Positions 34,544 to 43,681 of a stretch of 64,000 nt of DNA are shown piece after piece. The stretch comes from CAYMSF01 sp964542255 (GTDB lineage: Bacteria > Verrucomicrobiota > Lentisphaeria > Victivallales > Victivallaceae), in the NCBI GenBank assembly GCA_964542255.1, contig CAZITV010000001.1, positions 35,705-99,704 of the forward strand, given 5' to 3'. A model generated the notes under the pieces. The model searched no databases, was not told the DNA's origin, and was given only the letters and a program-made list of their open reading frames with translations. The position numbers and the translations under genes were made by a program. Numbering within the stretch: the first letter of the stretch is position 1; each line of letters starts with the position of its first letter.

Positions 34544-36574
34544 TTATTCGCAGCAGCCACAGTCCGAACTGCAATCGCATTCACAAGAAAAGTGTTTTCT
34601 TATGTTTTCTACGACTTGATCCGGTGTGAAGCCAAATTTTTCTGCTAAAACTTTATACGGTGCGGATGCACCAAAAGTATCAAGCCCGATTGCCAATCCG
34701 TCATTGCCGATGAAACGATGCCAGCCAAATGTTGATGCTGCTTCAATTGACACTCTCGCATCACATTCTGACGGCAATACCGACTCTTGATACTCTTTGT
34801 TTTGTTTTAGGAATAATTCCTGCGAAGGCATTGAAACAACTCGGACTCCGCAACCTTTTGACCGAATTATCTCAGCAGATTTTAATGCTAGATTAACTTC
34901 AGAACCAGTGGCGATTATAATCAGTTGATAATCTTTATCATCACTTAATATGTATGCTCCTCTGGCAACATCAACAAGTTTTGCTTGTTCTGCAGATAGA
35001 GGTTCCAAGTCTTGGCGTGTAAGCATAATTGCTACTGGGCCATTTGCCTTTAACGCGACTGCCCATGCGTGCGCGGTTTCATAAGCATCAGCAGGACGAA
35101 TGGATATCAGGTTTGGAATACTGCGCAGCATTGCTAAATGTTCCACAGGCTCATGGGTTGGACCATCTTCGCCAACATAAAATGAGTCATGGGTGAAAAC
35201 ATAAATTTCATGTAATCCTTGAATCGCCGCCAAACGAATAGCTGGTTTCATGTAATCTGAAAACACGAAAAAAGTAGATGTGTAAGGAATGATTGTTTCA
35301 TACAACGCCATTCCGTTTCCAGCAAGTCCCATCGCCAATTCGCGTACGCCAAAATGGAAATTCGCGCCACCGCGATTTTCCGGAGAAAAACTTGGTGTGT
35401 CTTTAATATTTGTCTTGGTTGATGGTGAAAGATCAGCAGCACCTCCTACTAATGACGGTACCAATGCGGCAGCACGCTGAAGAATTTCTCCGCCTGAAAC
35501 ACGGCTTGCTACTGGCTTGCTAATAGGCGCAACTTTTATTAATTCTTCAAGAATATTATCCGGAACAGAACGATTAATCATTTTGCTGATAAGTTCTGCC
35601 TTATCACTGTTCATGTCTAAATACTCTTGGAACTTCTTATTCCAGATGGCAGCTTCATTTTTTAAATTTTCCACTCTGGCGTCAATAAACTTTTGCACTT
35701 CCGGCATTACTGAAAATGGAGCTTCTGGCATTCCTAAATTTTTCTTTGCAGACTCAACTTCTTCTTGACCAAGAGGTTCGCCGTGGGCAGATGATTTCCC
35801 TTGTTTATTAGGAGCGCCAAATCCGATTTTTGTTTTACCAATTATCAAAGTTGGGCGACCGTCTGAAATAACTGCTGTTGCCAAAGCCTTATCACATTGC
35901 TCAATATCGTTGGCATCGTTGACATGGATAACGCGCCAGTTATAGGCGGCGAATCGGGCACCGACATTTTCAGAAAAAGCCAAATTAGTTGAGCCTTCGA
36001 TGGTAATTGAATTGTCATCATAGAAGCAAATCAACTCATCAAGTTTTTGATGTCCAGCCAAAGATGCAGCTTCAGATGTGGCACCTTCCATCATACAGCC
36101 ATCACCGCAAATAATAAAAATTTTATTATTTAGCAGGTCGGTTTTATCGAGTCCTGTTTTTGCAGCAAAGTAGTTATTTGCCATTGCCATCCCAACTGCG
36201 GATGCAAAACCGCTGCCGAGCGGCCCCGTGGTAATATCAACTCCGGCGGTATGGTTATATTCAGGATGTCCAGGAGTTTTACTGCCCCATTGACGGAATT
36301 GCTGAAGCTCTTCCATTGATAATCCATAACCGAAAAGATGTAGTAATGAATACTCAAGCATTGAACCATGGCCTGCGGAGAGTATAAAACGGTCACGTCC
36401 AAGCCATTTAGGGTTGGCAGGGTTATGCCGCATATATTTGTGCCATATCATAAAGGCAATGTCGGCACATCCCATTGGCATGCCTGGATGTCCAGATTTT
36501 GCCTTTTGTACCGCTTCAGCCGAGATGACTCTTATTGTATTTGCTGCCAATTTTGATAATGCTAAATCATTCAT
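34544..36574 (-). CDS. tkt: Transketolase with Cys-rich C-terminal tail
   Basis: A 676-residue thiamine-diphosphate enzyme of the pentose phosphate and Calvin pathways. I see SGHPGMPMGCADIAF, the thiamine motif GDGCMMEGATSEA, HGEPLG, the transketolase signature GVRELAMGLAGNGMALYE with its catalytic Glu, and HDSFYVGEDGPTHEPVEH. The protein ends HFSCECDCSSDCGCCE, six cysteines in the last 14 residues, which is not part of the normal fold. It stands alone, between its own terminator and the divergent ruvB. Confidence 0.95.
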   Translation of the reverse strand: MNDLALSKLAANTIRVISAEAVQKAKSGHPGMPMGCADIAFMIWHKYMRHNPANPKWLGRDRFILSAGHGSMLEYSLLHLFGYGLSMEELQQFRQWGSKTPGHPEYNHTAGVDITTGPLGSGFASAVGMAMANNYFAAKTGLDKTDLLNNKIFIICGDGCMMEGATSEAASLAGHQKLDELICFYDDNSITIEGSTNLAFSENVGARFAAYNWRVIHVNDANDIEQCDKALATAVISDGRPTLIIGKTKIGFGAPNKQGKSSAHGEPLGQEEVESAKKNLGMPEAPFSVMPEVQKFIDARVENLKNEAAIWNKKFQEYLDMNSDKAELISKMINRSVPDNILEELIKVAPISKPVASRVSGGEILQRAAALVPSLVGGAADLSPSTKTNIKDTPSFSPENRGGANFHFGVRELAMGLAGNGMALYETIIPYTSTFFVFSDYMKPAIRLAAIQGLHEIYVFTHDSFYVGEDGPTHEPVEHLAMLRSIPNLISIRPADAYETAHAWAVALKANGPVAIMLTRQDLEPLSAEQAKLVDVARGAYILSDDKDYQLIIIATGSEVNLALKSAEIIRSKGCGVRVVSMPSQELFLKQNKEYQESVLPSECDARVSIEAASTFGWHRFIGNDGLAIGLDTFGASAPYKVLAEKFGFTPDQVVENIRKHFSCECDCSSDCGCCE

Positions 36575-36825
36575 GAGTTTTAAAACATCCTTTCAATAAT
36601 TAATGAATTGTGACTTAAAAAATATATATTAAGATAATTTCATATTGTGTCATTTTCAATGGATATTTGAAAATTATTTCGTTTAATAAAGTCAGTTAGT
36701 AAAAATATTAAAAATGTTTTGCAGTCTGCTAAGAATTAAATGATATTTAGGCTATATTATATTATTAATTTACATTTCAGGATATAATTTTATGCAATTT
36801 TTGAAGATTAAGGGTGGATATTTAT

Positions 36826-37860
36826 ATGGCTGAACGTTTTATTACCTCAACTTTGAATAAAAAAGACGTTACTATCGACAATACCTTGCGTCCAGTTAGA
36901 TTTACTGATTTCCCAGGACAGGACAAAGTTAAAGAACGTTTGGAATTATATGTGAAGGCCGCCATGGGAAGGAATGAACCATTAGGGCATCTGCTGCTAA
37001 GTGGCCCACCAGGATTGGGCAAAACAACTTTGGCATACCTCATCGCAAATGAAAAGGGTGCCAATATAAAATCTTCCAGTGGTCCGGTCATTGAAAAACC
37101 TGGAGATTTAGCTGGATTGCTCACATCTTTGCAGGATGGCGACATCTTGTTTATTGATGAAATTCATCGTTTAAACGCGACTGTTGAAGAATATTTATAT
37201 AGCGCGATGGAAGACTTTTTTATAGATATCATGTTGGATCAAGGTCCTGGCGCCCGTTCTGTGCGTCTTAACGTTCCACATTTTACATTGCTTGGCGCAA
37301 CTACCCGTTCAGGTATGTTATCGTCTCCATTACGTTCACGTTTTGCTTTGTCTTGCCGGTTAGATTATTATGAGGTTGAACCTTTGACGGCTATTATTAA
37401 GCGTTCTGCCAATATTCTGAATATCGAAATTGACCATGCAGGAGCAGCAGAGATTGCGCGGCGCTGCCGTGGCACGCCACGTATCGCCAATAATTTATTA
37501 AGCTGGGCGAGGGACTATGCGCAAGTACGTGCAGACCGGGCTATTACCGGTTTGACTGCATCAGCGGCGTTGGCGATGCTTGATATTGACGACGACGGAC
37601 TTGATGAAATGGATAATCGAATACTTGAAGTAATAATTGCAAATTATAACGGTGGTCCTGTTGGAATTAAGACTATAGCTGTTGCCGTTGGAGAAGAAGA
37701 GGGAACTCTTGAAGAGGTATACGAACCATTTTTAATCCAAGGTGGCTATTTGATGCGGACTGCACAGGGGAGGGTGGCAACAGATAAAGCAAGGTTGAAA
37801 CTGGGATTGCCGGTTACCAATAATCAAATCAAACCAGAGCATCCAGATATATTTGGATAG
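36826..37860 (+). CDS. ruvB: Holliday junction branch migration helicase RuvB
   Basis: A 344-residue AAA+ motor: [19 protein letters not shown], Walker [17 protein letters not shown], Walker [12 protein letters not shown], sensor 1 [19 protein letters not shown], sensor 2 [17 protein letters not shown], and a C-terminal winged helix ending near DIFG. The ATG at 36826 has GGTGGA 7 nt upstream; the GTG at 36814 lies inside the SD and is less likely. ruvA and ruvC are not adjacent. A zinc-ribbon protein follows 64 nt downstream. Confidence 0.96.
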   Translation: MAERFITSTLNKKDVTIDNTLRPVRFTDFPGQDKVKERLELYVKAAMGRNEPLGHLLLSGPPGLGKTTLAYLIANEKGANIKSSSGPVIEKPGDLAGLLTSLQDGDILFIDEIHRLNATVEEYLYSAMEDFFIDIMLDQGPGARSVRLNVPHFTLLGATTRSGMLSSPLRSRFALSCRLDYYEVEPLTAIIKRSANILNIEIDHAGAAEIARRCRGTPRIANNLLSWARDYAQVRADRAITGLTASAALAMLDIDDDGLDEMDNRILEVIIANYNGGPVGIKTIAVAVGEEEGTLEEVYEPFLIQGGYLMRTAQGRVATDKARLKLGLPVTNNQIKPEHPDIFG

Positions 37861-37924
37861 ATATCGGAATAATAATTTTATTTTGTGTATATTTGAACAG
37901 TAAATAAATAATGGGAGCATCACG

Positions 37925-38632
37925 ATGAATTGGTTTAACGGGTTACTTGAACTTCAGATGGTTGATATGCGATTGCGCAATTTAAAGTTACGTCAAGAAA
38001 TATTGCCGGGAGAAATAAAGGCACTTGAACAGGATATTATTGATATCAATAATAAATTAAAAAATGACCATGAATGTATTAAAAAAACTGAGTTGGAAAT
38101 AAAAAAAATTGAAGGTAATATCGGTCAAATTAATGAGACTATCCGTAAAATTCAAGCAAATTCAGCGATGGTGAAAAAAAATAATGAATATCAGGCAATG
38201 CTCCATGAAATTGAACAGCACAAGCTTGCCATCAGCAACTTTGAAAGCAAAGAAATTGAACTGCTTGACATTTTAGAGCTACAAAAAAAATCCTATCGTG
38301 ATGCTGAAAAAGATTCTAAGGAAAGGATTAAAAACAATATTGATAATCAAGCAGAATTGAAGCAGTTGATCACTGAAGTTTGCGAAGAAATTAATACCTT
38401 AAACTCAAGTCGAGAAGAAAAATCCAGTATTGTTCCGGCAGAACTTTTATCGCACTATAACCGTTTGGTTAAGTCAAAGGGGACTCCGCTTGTAGCAGTA
38501 AATAATGGCACCTGTGGTAATTGTCATTTAAAACTTACGCCTCAGACATTAGCAGAATCCAAAAAAGGCGCTACTGCCATTTGTGATAATTGCCAACACT
38601 TGTTATATTTTGCAGAGACACAAAATATCTGA
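37925..38632 (+). CDS. Coiled-coil zinc-ribbon protein (C4-type, CT398-like)
   Basis: A 235-residue protein: a long antiparallel coiled coil (residues about 5-170, Lys/Glu/Ile-rich heptads) and a C-terminal four-Cys zinc ribbon (CGNCHLKLTPQT...ICDNCQHLLYF). This matches a widespread C4 zinc-ribbon family that includes a chlamydial flagella/secretion-associated protein; the general function is not known. GGGAG is 7 nt before the ATG. It is probably co-transcribed with ruvB. Confidence 0.82.
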   Translation: MNWFNGLLELQMVDMRLRNLKLRQEILPGEIKALEQDIIDINNKLKNDHECIKKTELEIKKIEGNIGQINETIRKIQANSAMVKKNNEYQAMLHEIEQHKLAISNFESKEIELLDILELQKKSYRDAEKDSKERIKNNIDNQAELKQLITEVCEEINTLNSSREEKSSIVPAELLSHYNRLVKSKGTPLVAVNNGTCGNCHLKLTPQTLAESKKGATAICDNCQHLLYFAETQNI

Positions 38633-38678
38633 TACTCAATATAGAATTTATAAATATTGATATTCTACGCATCCTTTG

Positions 38679-38699
38679 ATGCCATGACATACATGGCAT
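38679..38699. terminator. Hairpin between convergent genes
   Basis: ATGCCATG (38679-38686) pairs perfectly with CATGGCAT (38692-38699) around a 5-nt loop. It lies between the stops of the zinc-ribbon gene and the pyrophosphatase-like gene. Neither side has a long T tract, so termination would be weak. Confidence 0.4.
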
Positions 38700-38791
38700 A
38701 AATTGCATCAGTTAAATCCGATAGAGCGCAATCCTGCAGGTGTGCGAAAGGTCATTTATAAGTTTATTGTGTAACGACGCCTCTGCGATCC

Positions 38792-40903
38792 CTACACTTG
38801 AATATTCAACCATGTTTTTATTATCGGGGCATATTTAATAATTGCCGGGACGATCATTATCAGCAACATTGGAACAGCAAACAATAAGATATGTATAGCA
38901 GGGTTCTGGTAATCAAGATATGGCAGCCTTGATTGATTGTCATAGAGACATGCATTGTTGATTTCATTCCCTGCTATTGATGTTGGATTCATTGTTAGCA
39001 AAATGCCGCAGAAGAGCATTCCTACAATCAGACCAATAGCACCGGGAACTCCGAGAAAAATTGAAGCAATTACTGGTATATTTAAAACAATAAATGCTGT
39101 CACGAACATATTCTTCCCTGCCCGGACATGATTTTCAACCGATGGCTTTAATAATGCATGCATAAAAAATGGCAACATTACCCCAATAAGCATTCCTGCC
39201 AATAGAAAAGGATTGAGAATGAACATTTGATAGAGTAGCATAAAGTCTGGGATAGATGAATTCGCTAACTCTTCAGCAGTGACATCAAGACCAACAATAT
39301 CAGATTGTTGTATTAATTCCATACAGGATGTTTTTGCAGTCAAAACAAACACTGCCGGCAAGGTTAATCCACTCATGGCTGCAGCAACTGCTGAATAGCT
39401 TCTGCTCAAGTTGGCAGGACTCTGTTCAATGACTGCTAACGCAGATACATTATCAATGGTTATTTGCGGCAATGATGACATTTTGGCAATATTGGCAGCA
39501 TTTGATACGACTGAGTTGCTAATTGCTGCCGCCAGTGGAATGATGCTGCCGGCAAGCAGGCCAGTAGCTGCGAGTGCTATCCCGTAGAACCCAGAATAAA
39601 AATCTGCAAAGCCGCCAGCAAATCCGAAAGAACAAAGCAGAGTTGCGGATAAAAGTATCGCATTTTGACCTAACGGAGGTGGCAAAACGGAAAGTTTCGT
39701 GGCACGTAATATTTTAACAAAATAGTAGTCATCACTTTGCCCTATCAAAATTCCTGCCACTATTCCTGTAACAGCAGCTAAATACATTCCCCAATCGATA
39801 AAATTCATATATACCAAGTAAGACATTGCTATAGCAACAGTAATATTCGCTCCAGCAAAACATGCTAATAGGCAACGCCGCATATTGCGCTGCAGTTCAG
39901 AGTCCTTAAATTTTACCATACTAAGCACAAGCATGGAAATTATTATACCGAATCCCGCAATTAACATTGGTGTCACAAATCTGCTGGCAGCTTCGTCAAT
40001 ATCACCTGACGCGATAGGCAGCACTGTTCCGATTGCACTGGTTGCAGTGATTGCGGTAACAAATGCTGTGAAAATATTTGCATTCATGCCAAAGATGTAA
40101 TGGTGGCGATTGCCGGCACCGCTAATTCCGGCAAAAAGAGACTGCACGCTGGCACCAAATGAAAATAGCAAAAGCAGGTTAGCTATAAAAGTAAATTTAT
40201 CTTCAGGGGATAAATTCATTGGTACTATACAAATGCCAAACCATTCAACACCAGATTGTAAGTTTGCTGAAGTAAATACAAATAAATCAAGAAAGCAGTA
40301 CCATCCGCAAATGCCTAGCATTGCGATTCCGATAATGGCTAGTCCTGCAGCAGTTCCTATCCGTAAAACCAAATTAAGACCGCCACTTTGCCCGTTTTGA
40401 TGACACGCTTGAACTACAGGTGCTGCCGTAGATGATATAAGTTGAAAACATATTTTGTTGGCCAGTAGCACGAGAATGCCGCCTGAAACGAAAGCGAAAG
40501 GGGCGAGCCCTGATTGCAGGCCAAAAAACGACATTGCCAGCAAAACAATAAAAATAATTAATGACGTAGCAAAGCCAGCTTGGTATTGTGCAATAGTTCC
40601 TTTGGAAATATCAGCATTAATAAATACAGCGGTGCTGTTTACCTTTGCATCTACATTTTTATTTTTTGTGATTGTTTTAAAAATCGACACACAAGTTAAC
40701 AGCGCCAACAATGCCGCCAATGGTACGATCCACCATAAATCAGGAATTTGCTGAGCTTGCTCAAGGAGGATTGTTGATGTGCTGTCCATTGCCTGATTGC
40801 TGTATAATGGCGAAGAATCTACCGGCTGCGAAGAAATGTTATTATTTTGTCCTAAAAGTGTTACAACCGAAAAAGTAATCATTGTAAGTAACAGCAACTT
40901 CAT
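38792..40903 (-). CDS. Degenerate membrane pyrophosphatase homologue lacking catalytic motifs
   Basis: A 703-residue protein with an N-terminal signal-like helix and about 16 hydrophobic segments. The whole chain follows the H+/Na+-pyrophosphatase order: LNLVLRIGTAAGLAIIGIAMLG (about 176), FGASVQSLFAGISG (249), GIVAGILIG..DDYYF (380), GFYGIALAATGLL (438), SNAANIAKMSSL (467), PFLLAGMLIGVMLPF (565) and PGAIGLIVGMLFCGILL (620). Yet the metal- and PPi-binding elements are gone: no DVGADLVGKVE, no DNVGDNVGD, GADLFESY is NANIFTAF, the DxxGPIADNAGGIAEM region is ISNSVVSNAANIAKM, and GGAWDNAKK is SIAGNEINN. It therefore cannot hydrolyse PPi by the known mechanism. GAGG is 7 nt before the ATG. Confidence 0.82.
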   Translation of the reverse strand: MKLLLLTMITFSVVTLLGQNNNISSQPVDSSPLYSNQAMDSTSTILLEQAQQIPDLWWIVPLAALLALLTCVSIFKTITKNKNVDAKVNSTAVFINADISKGTIAQYQAGFATSLIIFIVLLAMSFFGLQSGLAPFAFVSGGILVLLANKICFQLISSTAAPVVQACHQNGQSGGLNLVLRIGTAAGLAIIGIAMLGICGWYCFLDLFVFTSANLQSGVEWFGICIVPMNLSPEDKFTFIANLLLLFSFGASVQSLFAGISGAGNRHHYIFGMNANIFTAFVTAITATSAIGTVLPIASGDIDEAASRFVTPMLIAGFGIIISMLVLSMVKFKDSELQRNMRRCLLACFAGANITVAIAMSYLVYMNFIDWGMYLAAVTGIVAGILIGQSDDYYFVKILRATKLSVLPPPLGQNAILLSATLLCSFGFAGGFADFYSGFYGIALAATGLLAGSIIPLAAAISNSVVSNAANIAKMSSLPQITIDNVSALAVIEQSPANLSRSYSAVAAAMSGLTLPAVFVLTAKTSCMELIQQSDIVGLDVTAEELANSSIPDFMLLYQMFILNPFLLAGMLIGVMLPFFMHALLKPSVENHVRAGKNMFVTAFIVLNIPVIASIFLGVPGAIGLIVGMLFCGILLTMNPTSIAGNEINNACLYDNQSRLPYLDYQNPAIHILLFAVPMLLIMIVPAIIKYAPIIKTWLNIQV

Positions 40904-41190
40904 TCCTACACCTCGTAATTATTATAAGTGAAATACATTAATATTTAAGCTAATTTCAAAACTATTTCGTGACATTCGTGTCTTTTTTGAGTTTTTGGCG
41001 ACTTAAGCTCATCTTGCGTAACGCTGCCAAGCTCGATTTCGCTCATAATCGTCAAAACCTTCAAAAAATCCTGAGAAACTTCATTTTAAAATAGTTTAGC
41101 AATTACCTCTATTTAAATAAAAAAAATTACAATACTTCGAATAATACGCGTTATTAAACGGAGTTATGGTAATACAAACATTATGCGAAA
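40904..41190. other. Intergenic stretch with a G/C-richer, possibly repetitive block
   Basis: Most of this gap is AT-rich, but about 40968-41085 is visibly richer in G/C. It includes GACATTCGTGTC followed by TTTTTT (a 4-bp stem with a TTCG loop) on the plus strand. The minus strand has an open frame of about 45 codons without an SD. It looks like an interspersed repeat or a gene remnant rather than a gene. Confidence 0.35.
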
Positions 41191-42102
41191 TTATATGCAC
41201 TGAATTTTATTGTTTTTATACTTAATCCAATTATCTCGCAGAAGTTTGCCCTGAGAAAATTCCGATTCAAGTTTATCAAACTCACCACTGCTGATAATTT
41301 GTCGCAAATTACAAAGACGTTTCTCTGCATCGGTAACAGCCGACAAAACTGCAGAACGATTATTTTCAATAATTTCGCGCCACATTTTGGGTGATGATGA
41401 GGCTATTCTTGATGTGTCACGAAAACCTGAGGCACAGCCTGAATAACGTAGTGAAAATTCGTTCTCAGGACAATCTAGTACAACTTGAGTTAAGGCTAAC
41501 GCCATAATATGTGATAAATGGCTTGTGTAGGCAACGATAATATCATGATGTTCTGTGGAAATTATTACAACATCAGTTTTGATACTTTGCCACATTGATG
41601 CAACTTTGTTGAGTGCCTCGGGATTACTGTTTTTTGTCGTAGTTACAAATACCTCGGCATTTTGATAAAGAGTTGGAAATGCAGCTTGATGACCAGATTT
41701 TTCAGTGCCTGCCATTGGATGACTGCCAACAAAATGAATACCGCGCGGAGCCAGAATTGTTTCACCTAAATCAACAATTGCTCTTTTGACACTACCCACG
41801 TCAGTGATAACTGCACCAGGACGCCAGGCAGAGGCATAATATTCAATATGGTGTATTATTTCTGGTATCGGCAAACACAAGACAGTGATATCAGCCTGGA
41901 ATAAAATATCTTCTATTCCATCTGCAGTTTCATCAATTATCTTATGGTTAATGCACCATTCACGTACTTCAGTGCGTCTTGTCCAGCCCAAACGATGATA
42001 TACGTCCGGATTCAACGCCATCGCAAGTGAGGTGCCGAGTAGACCCAGACCAATAATTGCAACTTTGGGTTTCTCTTGAAAAGCTAAAACTCTTTTTTCC
42101 AT
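41191..42102 (-). CDS. tyrA: Prephenate dehydrogenase
   Basis: Converts prephenate to 4-hydroxyphenylpyruvate with NAD(P)+ in tyrosine synthesis; arogenate as substrate cannot be excluded. The 303-residue protein has the Rossmann motif VAIIGLGLLGTSLAMAL, ITDVGSVK, the conserved HPMAGTEKSG, TEHHDIIVAYTSHLSH (catalytic-site His) and SGFRDTSRIASSSPKMW. No chorismate mutase or ACT domain is fused. The SD is weak. It lies divergent from hom. Confidence 0.93.
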   Translation of the reverse strand: MEKRVLAFQEKPKVAIIGLGLLGTSLAMALNPDVYHRLGWTRRTEVREWCINHKIIDETADGIEDILFQADITVLCLPIPEIIHHIEYYASAWRPGAVITDVGSVKRAIVDLGETILAPRGIHFVGSHPMAGTEKSGHQAAFPTLYQNAEVFVTTTKNSNPEALNKVASMWQSIKTDVVIISTEHHDIIVAYTSHLSHIMALALTQVVLDCPENEFSLRYSGCASGFRDTSRIASSSPKMWREIIENNRSAVLSAVTDAEKRLCNLRQIISSGEFDKLESEFSQGKLLRDNWIKYKNNKIQCI

Positions 42103-42390
42103 AGTTATCTAAATGTAAGAAGTTATTCTGATATCTTCATTAAGGAATAATATCTCAATGATAATTATGAATACACCTGTAAACAACGTTAGTCAAATTA
42201 GTATCGGCATTTATTCAGATTCTTGTTGTGAATTTCCTCTTTAAAATTAAGCTTTATGGTGTATATTATTTAGAGTGTGTGTTTAAGAATAGCAGGTATT
42301 TTATAAATTACCTCAAATACAGCACTAAGAGTAACAAAGTGCCTTTGGGATAATCTTTATGTTAACGCAAAAGTTAAAGGTTGGTTTATT

Positions 42391-43680
42391 GTGAAAGAAA
42401 TTAAAATTGGAATCATCGGCTTTGGTACAGTTGGGGCTGGAGTGGCGGCGAACCTGATTAATAATGGTGATGTAATTACTAAGCGTACAGGAGTTAAATT
42501 ATCTTTAACCAGGATCGCCGATATTGATATCAAGCGGGACCGCGGTGTAAATGTTCCCAAATCAATTTTAACTACTGATGTGGTGAAATTAATCAATGAA
42601 GTTGATGTTGTGGTAGAGTTGGTTGGCGGTACTACGGTTGCTAAAGACTTTATCCTGGCAGCGTTAAAGCAGGGGAAACCTGTAGTTACTGCCAATAAAG
42701 CCCTCCTGGCTTTAAAGGGAGAGGAACTATTCGCCGCCGCACAACAATACAAAGCTGACATTTACTATGAGGCTAGTGTTGCTGGCGGAATACCAATTAT
42801 TAAGGCTCTGCGCGAAGGTTTGGTCGCCAATAGAATTAGAAAAATTTATGGTATTATGAATGGTACCTGTAACTATATTTTAACGCGTATGGAACGGGAA
42901 GGATTGGACTTTAGCGAAATTTTAATTGATGCTCAAGCTCTTGGTTATGCAGAAGCTGACCCAACGTTGGATGTTGATGGTTTTGATACAGCTCACAAGG
43001 CAGCTATTCTTGCATCTCTTGCCTACGGGGAGTGGTTTGGTGTTGCCCCTGTGCATATAGAAGGTATAAGAGGTGTTGAATTAAAGGATTTATATTTTGC
43101 CAATGAGCTTGGTTACCGCATAAAGTTGCTGGCAATTATAAAGCAGGAAAATGAAGATGTGCAGATTCGCGTTCACCCTGCATTAGTGCCTAAAACGGCA
43201 TTATTGGCAAATGTTATGGAGGTGTTCAACGGAGTTATGGTGAATGGTGATGCAGTTGGTGATATGCTGCTTTATGGTCGCGGTGCAGGTCGAGATGCCA
43301 CTGCCAGTGCAGTCGTTGCTGACCTTGTTGATGTAGCGTTGAATTTAAAATTTGGTGCTCACCATCGAGTTCCAGCATTTCGCATAGGGCGTCAATACCG
43401 TAATATTTTACCAATGGATGAAATAGAAACCCGTTATTATTTGCGATTGCAAGTCAAGGATAAGCCAGGTGTGATTGCGGCTATTGCAGCGATTTTGGCT
43501 AAGAAGCGGATAAGTATTTCCAGTTTTATTCAAAAAGAGAGCCAGGACGAAAATAATGTCAGTTTGTTAATACTGACTCATTTGGCTAAGGAAAAAAAGG
43601 TTAAGAGTGCGATTAAGGAAATAGAAACACTTAATGAAGTTCGTGATAACGTTAAACTTTTAAGAATTGAGGACATCTAA
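42391..43680 (+). CDS. hom: Homoserine dehydrogenase with ACT domain
   Basis: Reduces aspartate semialdehyde to homoserine for threonine and methionine synthesis. The 429-residue protein starts with GTG (AAAGG 10 nt upstream) and has IGIIGFGTVGAGVA, VTANKALLA, YEASVAGGIPIIKALREGL, MNGTCNYILTRM, ADPTLDVDGFDTAHKAAILA, and a C-terminal ACT domain (about 350-425: YYLRLQVKDKPGVIAAIAAIL). The next gene begins one base after its TAA, so hom and the aspartokinase form an operon. Confidence 0.96.
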   Translation: MKEIKIGIIGFGTVGAGVAANLINNGDVITKRTGVKLSLTRIADIDIKRDRGVNVPKSILTTDVVKLINEVDVVVELVGGTTVAKDFILAALKQGKPVVTANKALLALKGEELFAAAQQYKADIYYEASVAGGIPIIKALREGLVANRIRKIYGIMNGTCNYILTRMEREGLDFSEILIDAQALGYAEADPTLDVDGFDTAHKAAILASLAYGEWFGVAPVHIEGIRGVELKDLYFANELGYRIKLLAIIKQENEDVQIRVHPALVPKTALLANVMEVFNGVMVNGDAVGDMLLYGRGAGRDATASAVVADLVDVALNLKFGAHHRVPAFRIGRQYRNILPMDEIETRYYLRLQVKDKPGVIAAIAAILAKKRISISSFIQKESQDENNVSLLILTHLAKEKKVKSAIKEIETLNEVRDNVKLLRIEDI

Positions 43681-43681
43681 T

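Noticed and set aside
40960..41095. 45-codon minus-strand frame ending KRHECHEIVLKLA
   Set aside because: There is no start codon with an SD and the sequence reads open in more than one frame, so I treat it as possible repeat DNA, not a gene.
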